64,000 nt of DNA from Amblyomma americanum (taxonomy: Eukaryota > Arthropoda > Arachnida > Ixodida > Ixodidae), in contig NC_135500.1 in the NCBI RefSeq assembly GCF_052857255.1, positions 49,192,272-49,256,271 on the forward strand, read 5' to 3'. Each line of letters begins with the position of its first letter. The stretch's first letter is position 1. The position numbers and the translations under genes were made by a program. The notes below the pieces were generated by a model that worked only from the letters and a program-made list of their open reading frames with translations, made no database searches and was not told the origin of the DNA. Positions 24,301 to 36,191 of the stretch are shown here, piece after piece.

Positions 24301-26088
24301 GCGAGATTTACGTACTTGCATTTTACAAGTCGTCGAAGAGTAGACGAGAGAAAGCTGTAAACTTTTTCTCTCAGAACTGCGCGAAAACTTCTATTCCGGC
24401 TCAAACAACGGGATACATTGTTTTAGATCGAAACTAGCAAAATTCACGAACATCGATTTTACAAGTCGTCGAAGAGTAGACAAGAGAAAGGTGTAAACAT
24501 TTTCTCTCAGAACTGCGCAAAACTTGTATTCCGACTAAAAGCAACAAGATACATCGTTTTAGATCAAAACTAGCGAGATTCACGAACATCGATTTTACAA
24601 GTCGTCGAAGAGTAGACGAGAGAGAGCTGTAAACGTTTTCTCTCAGAACTGCGCGAAAACTTGTATTCCACCTAAAAACAACGGGATACATCGTTTTAGA
24701 TCGAAACTAGCTTGATTTACGCACTTCGATTTTACAAGTCGTCGAAGAGTAGACGAGGGAAAGCTATAAGCTTTTTCTCTCAGAACTGCGCGAAAACTTG
24801 TATTCCGGCTCAAAACCACGGGATACATCGTTTTAGATCAAAACGAGCGAGATTTACGCATTTCAATTTTACAATTGGTCAAAGAGTAGACGAGAGAAAG
24901 CTGTTAACTTTTTCTCTCAGAACTGAGCGAAAACTTGTATTCCGGCTCAAAACAGCGGGATACATTGTTGTAGATCGAAACTAGCAAAATTCACGAACAT
25001 CGATTTTACAAGTCGTCGAAGAGTAGACAAGAGAAAGGTGTAAACATTTTCTTTCAGAACTGCGCAAAACTTGTATTCCGACTGAAAGCAACGAGATAGA
25101 TCGTTTTAGATCAAAACTAGCGAGATTTACATACTTTGATTTTACAAGTCGTCGAAGAGAAGACGAGAGAGAGCTGTAAACTTTTTCTCTCAGAACTGCG
25201 CCAAACTTGTATTCCGGCTCAAAATAACGGGATACATCGTTTTAGATCGAAACTAGCGAGATTCACGAACATCGATTTTAGAAGTCGCCGAAGAGTAGAC
25301 GAGAGAAAGGTTTAAGCTTTTTCTTTCAGAACTGCGCGAAAACTTGTATTCCGGCTCAAAACAACGGGATACATCGTTTTAGATAGAAACTAGCGAGATT
25401 TACGCAATTCGATATTACATGTCGTCGAAAAGTAGACGAGAGAAAGCTGTAAACTTTTTCTCTCAGAACTGCGCGAAAACTTCTATTCTGGCTCAAACAA
25501 CGGGATACATTGTTTTAGATCGAAACTAGCAAAATTCACGAACATCGATTTTACAAGTCGTCGAAGAGTAGACAAGAGAAAGGTGTAAACATTTTCTCTC
25601 AGAACTGCGCAAAACTTGTATTCCGACTAAAAGCAACGAGATACATCGTTTTAGATCAAAACTAGCGAGATTCACGAACATCGATTTTACAAGTCGTCGA
25701 AGAGTAGACGAGAGAGAGCTGTAAACGTTTTCTCTCAGAACTGCGCGAAAACTTGTATTCCACCTAAAAACAACGGGATACATCGTTTTAGATCGAAACT
25801 AGCTTGATTTACGCACTTCGATTTTACAAGTCGTCGAAGAGTAGACGAGAGAAAGCTATAAGCTTTTTCTCTCAGAACTGCGCGAAAACGTATTCCGGCT
25901 CAAAACAACGGGATACATCGTTTTAGATCGAAACTAGAGAGATTCAGGAACATAGATTTTACAAGTCGACAAAGGGTAGACGAGCGAAAGCTGTAAACTT
26001 TCTCTCTGAACTGCGCGAAAACTTGTATTCCGGCTCAAAACCACGGGATACATCGTTTTACATCAAAACGAGCGAGATTTACGCACTT
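21308..26088 (+). repeat. HOR-A copy 5 (35 monomers, 4781 bp, M31-M38 lost)
   Basis: M1 to M30 are in order, then a hybrid monomer at 25410-25545 starts as M31 (TCGATATTACATGTCG, GAAAAGTAGACG) and ends as M39 (CTTCTATTCTGG, CTCAAACAACGGG), followed by M40 to M43. Eight monomers (1094 bp) are lost, and M29 has lost one base at GCGCCAAAC. Private markers shared with copies 6 and 7 are GAGATAGGTG (near 23530), GAAAATTTG (near 23699), GCAACAAGATAC and TTTACAATTGG. M2 carries TGCCCG instead of TGCTCG. Confidence 0.92.
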
Positions 26089-29000
26089 CGATTTTACAAG
26101 TCGTCGAAGAGTAGACGAGAGAAAGCTGTTAACTTTTTCTCTCAGAACTGCGCTAAAACTTGAATTCCGGCTCAAAACAACGGGATACATCGTTTTAGAT
26201 CGAAACTAGCGAGATCCACGAACATCGATTTTACAAGTCCAAGTCGTCGAAGAGTAGACGAGAGAGAGCTGTAAACGTTTTCTCTCAGAACTGCCCGAAA
26301 ACTTGTATTCCGGCTCAAAACAACGGGATACATCGTTTTAGATCGAAACTAGCGAGATTTACGCACTACGATTTTACAAGTCGTCGAAGAGTAGACGAGA
26401 GAAAGCTGTAAACGTTTTCTCTCAGAACTGCGCGAAAACTTGAATTCCGGCTCAAAACAACGGGATACATCGTTTTAGATCGAAACTAGCGAGATTCACG
26501 AACATCGATTTTACAAGTCGTCGAAGAGTAGACAAGAGATAGGTGTAAACATTTTCTCTCAGAACTGCGCAAAACTTGTATTCCGACTAAAAGCAACGAG
26601 ATACATCGTTTTAGATCAAAACTAGCGAGATTCACGAACATCGATTTTACAAGTCGTCGAAGAGTAGACGAGAGAGAGCTGTAAACGTTTTCTTTCAGAA
26701 CTGCGCGAAAATTTGTATTCCGGCTCAAAACAACGAGATACATCGTTTTAGATCAAAACGGGCGAGATTTACGCACTTCGATTTTACAAGTGGTCAAAGA
26801 GTAGACGAGAGAAAGCTGTTAACTTTTTCTCTCAGAACTGAGCGAAAACTTGTATTCCGGCTCAAAACAACGGGATACATTGTTGTAGATCGAAACTAGC
26901 AAAATTCACGAACATCGATTTTACAAGTCGTCGAAGAGTAGACAAGAGAAAGGTGTAAACATTTTCTTTCAGAACTGCGCAAAACTTGTATTCCGACTAA
27001 AAGCAACGAGATAGATCGTTTTAGATCAAAACTAGCGAGATTTACATACTTTGATTTTACAAGTCGTCGAAGAGTAGACGAGAGAGAGCTGTAAACTTTT
27101 TCTCTCAGAACTGCGCCAAAACTTGTATTCCGGCTCAAAATAACGGGATACATCGTTTTAGATCGAAACTAGCGAGATTCACGAACATCGATTTTACAAG
27201 TCGTCGAAGAGTAGACAAGAGAAAGGTGTAACCATTTTCTTTCAGAACTGCGCGAAAACTTGTATTCCGGCTAAAAACAACGAGATAAATCGTTTTAGAT
27301 CAAAACTAGCGAGATTTACGTACTTGCATTTTACAAGTCGTCGAAGAGTAGACGAGAGAAAGCTGTAAACTTTTTCTCTCAGAACTGCGCGAAAACTTCT
27401 ATTCCGGCTCAAACAACGGGATACATTGTTTTAGATCGAAACTAGCAAAATTCACGAACATCGATTTTACAAGTCGTCGAAGAGTAGACAAGAGAAAGGT
27501 GTAAACATTTTCTCTCAGAACTGCGCAAAACTTGTATTCCGACTAAAAGCAACAAGATACATCGTTTTAGATCAAAACTAGCGAGATTCACGAACATCGA
27601 TTTTACAAGTCGTCGAAGAGTAGACGAGAGAGAGCTGTAAACGTTTTCTCTCAGAACTGCGCGAAAACTTGTATTCCACCTAAAAACAACGGGATACATC
27701 GTTTTAGATCGAAACTAGCTTGATTTACGCACTTCGATTTTACAAGTCGTCGAAGAGTAGACGAGGGAAAGCTATAAGCTTTTTCTCTCAGAACTGCGCG
27801 AAAACTTGTATTCCGGCTCAAAACCACGGGATACATCGTTTTAGATCAAAACGAGCGAGATTTACGCATTTCAATTTTACAATTGGTCAAAGAGTAGACG
27901 AGAGAAAGCTGTTAACTTTTTCTCTCAGAACTGAGCGAAAACTTGTATTCCGGCTCAAAACAGCGGGATACATTGTTGTAGATCGAAACTAGCAAAATTC
28001 ACGAACATCGATTTTACAAGTCGTCGAAGAGTAGACAAGAGAAAGGTGTAAACATTTTCTTTCAGAACTGCGCAAAACTTGTATTCCGACTGAAAGCAAC
28101 GAGATAGATCGTTTTAGATCAAAACTAGCGAGATTTACATATTTTGATTTTACAAGTCGTCGAAGAGAAGACGAGAGAGAGCTGTAAACTTTTTCTCTCA
28201 GAACTGCGCCAAACTTGTATTCCGGCTCAAAATAACGGGATACATCGTTTTAGATCGAAACTAGCGAGATTCACGAACATCGATTTTAGAAGTCGCCGAA
28301 GAGTAGACGAGAGAAAGGTTTAAGCTTTTTCTTTCAGAACTGCGCGAAAACTTGTATTCCGGCTCAAAACAACGGGATACATCGTTTTAGATAGAAACTA
28401 GCGAGATTTACGCAATTCGATATTACATGTCGTCGAAAAGTAGACGAGAGAAAGCTGTAAACTTTTTCTCTCAGAACTGCGCGAAAACTTCTATTCTGGC
28501 TCAAACAACGGGATACATTGTTTTAGATCGAAACTAGCAAAATTCACGAACATCGATTTTACAAGTCGTCGAAGAGTAGACAAGAGAAAGGTGTAAACAT
28601 TTTCTCTCAGAACTGCGCAAAACTTGTATTCCGACTAAAAGCAACGAGATACATCGTTTTAGATCAAAACTAGCGAGATTCACGAACATCGATTTTACAA
28701 GTCGTCGAAGAGTAGACGAGAGAGAGCTGTAAACGTTTTCTCTCAGAACTGCGCGAAAACTTGTATTCCACCTAAAAACAACGGGATACATCGTTTTAGA
28801 TCGAAACTAGCTTGATTTACGCACTTCGATTTTACAAGTCGTCGAAGAGTAGACGAGAGAAAGCTATAAGCTTTTTCTCTCAGAACTGCGCGAAAACGTA
28901 TTCCGGCTCAAAACAACGGGATACATCGTTTTAGATCGAAACTAGAGAGATTCAGGAACATAGATTTTACAAGTCGACAAAGGGTAGACGAGCGAAAGCT

Positions 29001-29096
29001 GTAAACTTTCTCTCTGAACTGCGCGAAAACTTGTATTCCGGCTCAAAACCACGGGATACATCGTTTTACATCAAAACGAGCGAGATTTACGCACTT
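26089..29096 (+). repeat. HOR-A copy 6 (22 monomers, 3008 bp)
   Basis: M1 to M3 are joined directly to M17 at 26506, then M18 to M30, the same M31/M39 hybrid as copy 5 (28418-28553) and M40 to M43. Loss of M4 to M16 (1773 bp) from a copy-5-like parent gives exactly 3008 bp. Because it shares the rare hybrid and the GAGATAGGTG and GAAAATTTG variants with copy 5, it is a direct descendant or sister of copy 5. Confidence 0.92.
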
Positions 29097-32000
29097 CGAT
29101 TTTACAAGTCGTCGAAGAGTAGACGAGAGAAAGCTGTTAACTTTTTCTCTCAGAACTGCGCTAAAACTTGAATTCCGGCTCAAAACAACGGGATACATCG
29201 TTTTAGATCGAAACTAGCGAGATCCACGAACATCGATTTTACAAGTCCAAGTCGTCGAAGAGTAGACGAGAGAGAGCTGTAAACGTTTTCTCTCAGAACT
29301 GCCCGAAAACTTGTATTCCGGCTCAAAACAACGGGATACATCGTTTTAGATCGAAACTAGCGAGATTTACGCACTACGATTTTACAAGTCGTCGAAGAGT
29401 AGACGAGAGAAAGCTGTAAACGTTTTCTCTCAGAACTGCGCGAAAACTTGAATTCCGGCTCAAAACAACGGGATACATCGTTTTAGATCGAAACTAGCGA
29501 GATTCACGAACATCGATTTTACAAGTCGTCGAAGAGTAGACGAGAGAGAGCTGTTAACTTTTTCTCTCAGAACTGAGCGAAAACTTGAATTCCGGCTCAA
29601 AACAACGGGATACATCGTTTTAGATCAAAAATAGCGAGATTTACGTACTTCGATTTTACAAGTCGTCGAAGAGTAGACGGGAGAAAGCTGTAAACTTTTT
29701 CTCTCTGAACTGCGCGAAAACATTTATTCTGGCTCTAAACAACGGGATACATTGTTTTAGATCGAAACTAGCAAAATTCATGAACATCGATTTTACAAGT
29801 CGTCGAAGAGTAGACAAGAGAAAGGTGTAACCATTTTCTTTCAGAACTGCGCGAAAACTTGTATTCCGGCTAAAAACAACGAGATACATCGTTTTAGATC
29901 AAAACTAGCGAGATTTACGTACTTGCATTTTACAAGTCGTCGAAGAGTAGACGAGAGAAAGCTGTAAACTTTTTCTCTCAGAACTGCGCGAAAACTTCTA
30001 TTCCGGCTCAAACAACGGGATACATTGTTTTAGATCGAAACTAGCAAAATTCACGAACATCGATTTTACAAGTCGTCGAAGAGTAGACAAGACAAAGGTG
30101 TAAACATTTTCTCTCAGAACTGCGCAAAACTTGTATTCCGACTAAAAGCAACGAGATACATCGTTTTAGATCAAAACTAGCGAGATTCACGAACATCGAT
30201 TTTACAAGTCGTCGAAGAGTAGACGAGAGAGAGCTGTAAACGTTTTCTCTCAGAACTGCGCGAAAACTTGTATTCCACCTAAAAACAACGGGATACATCG
30301 TTTTAGATCGAAACTAGCTTGATTTACGCACTTCGATTTTACAAGTCGTCGAAGAGTAGACGAGGGAAAGCTATAAGCTTTTTCTCTCAGAACTGCGCGA
30401 AAACGTATTCCGGCTCAAAACAACGGGATACATCGTTTTAGATCGAAACTAGAGAGATTCAAGATCATAGATTTTACAAGTCGACAAAGGGTAGACGAGC
30501 GAAAGCTGTAAACTTTCTCTCAGAACTGCGCGAAAACTTGTATTCCGGCTCAAAACCACGGGATACATCGTTTTAGATCAAAACGAGCGAGATTTACGCA
30601 CTTCGATTTTACAAGTGGTCAAAGAGTAGACGAGAGAAAGCTGTTAACTTTTTCTCTCAGAACTGAGCGAAAACTTGTATTCCGGCTCAAAACAACGGGA
30701 TACATTGTTGTAGATCGAAACTAGCAAAATTCACGAACATCGATTTTACAAGTCGTCGAAGAGTAGACAAGAGAAAGGTGTAAACATTTTCTTTCAGAAC
30801 TGCGCAAAACTTGTATTCCGACTAAAAGCAACGAGATAGATCGTTTTAGATCAAAACTAGCGAGATTTACATACTTTGATTTTACAAGTCGTCGAAGAGT
30901 AGACGAGAGAGAGCTGTAAACTTTTTCTCTCAGAACTGCGCCAAAACTTGTATTCCGGCTGAAAATAACGGGATACATCGTTTTAGATCGAAACTAGCGA
31001 GATTCACGAACATCGATTTTACAAGTCGTCGAAGAGTAGACAAGAGAAAGGTGTAACCATTTTCTTTCAGAACTGCGCGAAAACTTGTATTCCGGCTAAA
31101 AACAACGAGATAAATCGTTTTAGATCAAAACTAGCGAGATTTCCGTACTTGCATTTTACAAGTCGTCGAAGAGTAGACGAGAGAAAGCTGTAAACTTTTT
31201 CTCTCAGAACTGCGCGAAAACTTCTATTCCGGCTCAAACAACGGGATACATTGTTTTAGATCGAAACTAGCAAAATTCACGAACATCGATTTTACAAGTC
31301 GTCGAAGAGTAGACAAGAGATAGGTGTAAACATTTTCTCTCAGAACTGCGCAAAACTTGTATTCCGACTAAAAGCAACGAGATACATCGTTTTAGATCAA
31401 AACTAGCGAGATTCACGAACATCGATTTTACAAGTCGTCGAAGAGTAGACGAGAGAGAGCTGTAAACGTTTTCTTTCAGAACTGCGCGAAAATTTGTATT
31501 CCGGCTCAAAACAACGAGATACATCGTTTTAGATCAAAACGGGCGAGATTTACGCACTTCGATTTTACAAGTGGTCAAAGAGTAGACGAGAGAAAGCTGT
31601 TAACTTTTTCTCTCAGAACTGAGCGAAAACTTGTATTCCGGCTCAAAACAACGGGATACATTGTTGTAGATCGAAACTAGCAAAATTCACGAACATCGAT
31701 TTTACAAGTCGTCGAAGAGTAGACAAGAGAAAGGTGTAAACATTTTCTTTCAGAACTGCGCAAAACTTGTATTCCGACTAAAAGCAACGAGATAGATCGT
31801 TTTAGATCAAAACTAGCGAGATTTACATACTTTGATTTTACAAGTCGTCGAAGAGTAGACGAGAGAGAGCTGTAAACTTTTTCTCTCAGAACTGCGCCAA
31901 AACTTGTATTCCGGCTCAAAATAACGGGATACATCGTTTTAGATCGAAACTAGCGAGATTCACGAACATCGATTTTACAAGTCGTCGAAGAGTAGACAAG

Positions 32001-33745
32001 AGAAAGGTGTAACCATTTTCTTTCAGAACTGCGCGAAAACTTGTATTCCGGCTAAAAACAACGAGATAAATCGTTTTAGATCAAAACTAGCGAGATTTAC
32101 GTACTTGCATTTTACAAGTCGTCGAAGAGTAGACGAGAGAAAGCTGTAAACTTTTTCTCTCAGAACTGCGCGAAAACTTCTATTCCGGCTCAAACAACGG
32201 GATACATTGTTTTAGATCGAAACTAGCAAAATTCACGAACATCGATTTTACAAGTCGTCGAAGAGTAGACAAGAGAAAGGTGTAAACATTTTCTCTCAGA
32301 ACTGCGCAAAACTTGTATTCCGACTAAAAGCAACAAGATACATCGTTTTAGATCAAAACTAGCGAGATTCACGAACATCGATTTTACAAGTCGTCGAAGA
32401 GTATACGAGAGAGAGCTGTAAACGTTTTCTCTCAGAACTGCGCGAAAACTTGTATTCCACCTAAAAACAACGGGATACATCGTTTTAGATCGAAACTAGC
32501 TTGATTTACGCACTTCGATTTTACAAGTCGTCGAAGAGTAGACGAGGGAAAGCTATAAGCTTTTTCTCTCAGAACTGCGCGAAAACTTGTATTCCGGCTC
32601 AAAACCACGGGATACATCGTTTTAGATCAAAACGAGCGAGATTTACGCATTTCAATTTTACAATTGGTCAAAGAGTAGACGAGAGAAAGCTGTTAACTTT
32701 TTCTCTCAGAACTGAGCGAAAACTTGTATTCCGGCTCAAAACAGCGGGATACATTGTTGTAGATCGAAACTAGCAAAATTCACGAACATCGATTTTACAA
32801 GTCGTCGAAGAGTAGACAAGAGAAAGGTGTAAACATTTTCTTTCAGAACTGCGCAAAACTTGTATTCCGACTGAAAGCAACGAGATAGATCGTTTTAGAT
32901 CAAAACTAGCGAGATTTACATACTTTGATTTTACAAGTCGTCGAAGAGAAGACGAGAGAGAGCTGTAAACTTTTTCTCTCAGAACTGCGCCAAACTTGTA
33001 TTCCGGCTCAAAATAACGGGATACATCGTTTTAGATCGAAACTAGCGAGATTCACGAACATCGATTTTAGAAGTCGCCGAAGAGTAGACGAGAGAAAGGT
33101 TTAAGCTTTTTCTTTCAGAACTGCGCGAAAACTTGTATTCCGGCTCAAAACAACGGGATACATCGTTTTAGATAGAAACTAGCGAGATTTACGCAATTCG
33201 ATATTACATGTCGTCGAAAAGTAGACGAGAGAAGGCTGTAAGCTTTTTCTCTCAGAACTGCGCGAAAACTTGAATTCCGGCTCAAAACAACGGGATGCAT
33301 CGATTTAGATCGAAACTAGCGAGATTTACGCACTTCGATTTTACAAGTCGTGGAAGAGTAGACGAGAGAAAGCTGTAAACGTTTCTCTCAGAACTGCGCG
33401 AAAACTTGAATTCCGGCTTAAAACAACAGGATACATCGTTTTAGATCAAAACTAGCGAGATTCACGAACATCGATTTTACAAGTCGTCGAAGAGTAGACG
33501 AGAGAGAGCTGTTAACTTTTTCTCTCAGAACTGAGCGAAAACTTGAATTCCGGCTCAAAACAACGGGATACATCGTTTTAGATCGAAACTAGCGAGATTT
33601 ACGCACTTCGATTTTACAAGTCGTCGAAGAGTAGACGAGAGAAAGCTATAAGCTTTTTCTTTCAGAACGGCGCGATAACTTGTATTCCGGCTCAAAACAA
33701 CGAGATACATCGTTTTAGAACGAAACTAGCGAGATTCACGAACAT

Positions 33746-35237
33746 CGATTTTACAAGTCGTCGAAGAGTAGACGAGAGAGAGCTGTAAACATTTTCTCTC
33801 AGAACTTCGCGAAAACTTGTATTCCGGCTCAAAACAACGGGATACATCGTTTTAGATCGAAACTAGCGAGATTTACGCACTTCGATTTTACAAGTAGACA
33901 AAGTGTAGACGAGAGAAAGCTGTAAACTTTTTCTCTCAGAACTGAGCGAAAACTTGAATTCCGGCTCAAAACAACGGGAGACATCGTTTTAGATCGAAAC
34001 TAGCGCGATTTACGCACTTCGATTTTACAAGTCGTCGAAGAGTAGACGAGAAAAGGTTGTAAACTTTTTCTCTCAGAACTGCGCGAAAACTTGAATTCCG
34101 GCTATAAACAACTGGATACATCGTTTTAGATCGAAACTAGCGAGATTTACGCACTTCGATTTTAAAATCGTCGAAGAGTAGACGAGAGAGAGCTGTAAAC
34201 GTTTTCACTCAGAACTGCGCGAAAACTTCGGGCTACATCGTTTTAGATCGAAACTAGCGAGATTCACGAACATCGATTTTACAAATCGTCGAAGAGTAGA
34301 CGAGAGAGAGCTATAAACTTTTTCTCTCAGAACGGCGCGAAAACTTGTATTCCGGCTCAAAACAACGGGAGACATTGTTTTAGATCGAAACTAGCGAGAT
34401 TTACGCACTTCGATTTTACAAGTCGTCGAAGAGTAGACGAGAGAAAGCTGCAAAACGTTTTCTCTCAGAACTGCGCGAAAACTTGAATTCCGGCTCAAAA
34501 CAACGGGATACATCGTTTTAGATCGAAACTAGCGAGATCCACGAACATAGATTTTACAAGTCCAAGTCGTCGAAGAGTAGACGAGAGAGAGCTGTAAACG
34601 TTTTCTCTCAGAACTGCGCGAAAACTTGTATTCCGGCTCAAAACAACGGGATACATCGTTTTAGATCGAAACTAGCGAGATTTACGCACTACGATTTCAC
34701 AAGTCGTCGAAGAGTAGACGAGAGAAAGCTGTAAACTTTTTCTCTCAGAACTGCGCGAAAACTTGATTTCCGGCTATAAACAACGGGATACATCGTTTTA
34801 GATCGAAACTAGCGAGATTTACGCACTTCGATTTTAAAAGTCGTCGAAGAGTAGACGAGAGAGAGCTGTAAACTTTTTCTCTCAGAACCGCGCGAAAACT
34901 TGTATTCCGGCTCAAAACAACGAGATACATCGTTTTAGAACGAAACTAGCGAGATTCACGAACATCGATTTTACAAGTCGTCGAAGAGTAGACGAGAGAG
35001 AGCTGTAAACGTTTTCTTTCAGAACTGCGCGAAAACTTGTATTCCGGCTCAAAACAACGAGATACATCGTTTTAGATCGAAACTAGCGAGATTTACGCAC
35101 TTCGATTTTACAAGTAGACAAAGTGTAGACGAGAGAAAGCTGTAAACTTTCTCTCAGAACGGCGCGAAAACTTAAATTCAGGCTCAAAACAACGGGATAC
35201 ATCGTTTTAGATCAAAACTAGCGAGATTCATGAACAT
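33746..35237 (+). repeat. HOR-C island inserted in HOR-A copy 7
   Basis: Units start at 33746 (M35 5' half, with its diagnostic ACTTCGCG, joined to a C-type 3' half), then 33883, 34020, 34157, 34274, 34411, 34549, 34692, 34829, 34966 and 35103. The first two full units match 59422-59695 in order (AAGTAGACAAAGTGTAGAC with GGGAGACATCG, then GGCTATAAACAACTGG). Units from 34274 on match 63529-64000 at a constant offset of 29255 bp. The last unit ends as M36 (GATTCATGAACAT), which marks the return to HOR-A. It reads as a conversion or insertion from a C-type donor. Confidence 0.88.
34157..34273 (+). repeat. Shortened 117-bp C-family monomer
   Basis: This unit is 20 bases short. One base is missing in TTTTAAAATCG, and 19 are missing where AAAACTT runs directly into CGGGCTACATCG. 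Its 5' part resembles the unit at 59696 (TTTTAAAAG) and its middle the unit at 59833 (GTTTTCACTCAG), so it is also a hybrid. No other monomer in the window has this deletion. Confidence 0.88.
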
Positions 35238-36191
35238 CGATTTTACAAGTCGTCGAAGAGTAGACGAGAGAAAGCTGCAAAACGTTTTCTCTCAGAACTG
35301 CGCGAAAACTTGAATTCACGCTCAAAACAACGGGATACATCGTTTTAGATCGAAACTAGCGAGATCCACGAACATCGATTTTACAAGTCGTCGAAGAGTA
35401 GACGAGAGAGAGCTGTTAACTTTTTCTCTCAGAACTGAGCGAAAACTTGAATTCCGGCTCAAAACAACGGGATACATCGTTTTAGATCGAAACTAGCGAG
35501 ATTTACGTACTTGCATTTTACAAGTCGTCGAAGAGTAGACGAGAGAAAGCTGTAAACTTTTTCTCTCAGAACTGCGCGAAAACTTCTATTCTGGCTCAAA
35601 CAACGGGATACATTGTTTTAGATCGAAACTAGCAAAATTCACGAACATCGATTTTACAAGTCGTCGAAGAGTAGACAAGAGAAAGGTGTAAACATTTTCT
35701 CTCAGAACTGCGCAAAACTTGTATTCCGACTAAAAGCAACGAGATACATCGTTTTAGATCAAAACTAGCGAGATTCACGAACATCGATTTTACAAGTCGT
35801 CGAAGAGTAGACGAGAGAGAGCTGTAAACGTTTTCTCTCAGAACTGCGCGAAAACTTGTATTCCACCTAAAAACAACGGGATACATCGTTTTAGATTGAA
35901 ACTAGCTTGATTTACGCACTTCGATTTTACAAGTCGTCGAAGAGTAGACGAGAGAAAGCTATAAGCTTTTTCTCTCAGAACTGCGCGAAAACGTATTCCG
36001 GCTCAAAACAACGGGATACATCGTTTTAGATCGAAACTAGAGAGATTCAGGAACATAGATTTTACAAGTCGACAAAGGGTAGACGAGCGAAAGCTGTAAA
36101 CTTTCTCTCTGAACTGCGCGAAAACTTGTATTCCGGCTCAAAACCACGGGATACATCGTTTTACATCAAAACGAGCGAGATTTACGCACTT

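Larger units (their letters stand above)
29097..36191 (+). repeat. HOR-A copy 7 (52 monomers, 7095 bp, carries a C-family island)
   Basis: M1 to M34 match copy 5 closely over the shared part, including the copy 5-7 markers near 31320 and 32648, at a constant offset of 7789 bp. M31 to M34 are intact here. M35 changes halfway into a HOR-C monomer, ten more C-family monomers follow, and the copy resumes at M37 (35238) and ends normally at M43. M36 is absent except for its 3' end. Confidence 0.92.
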
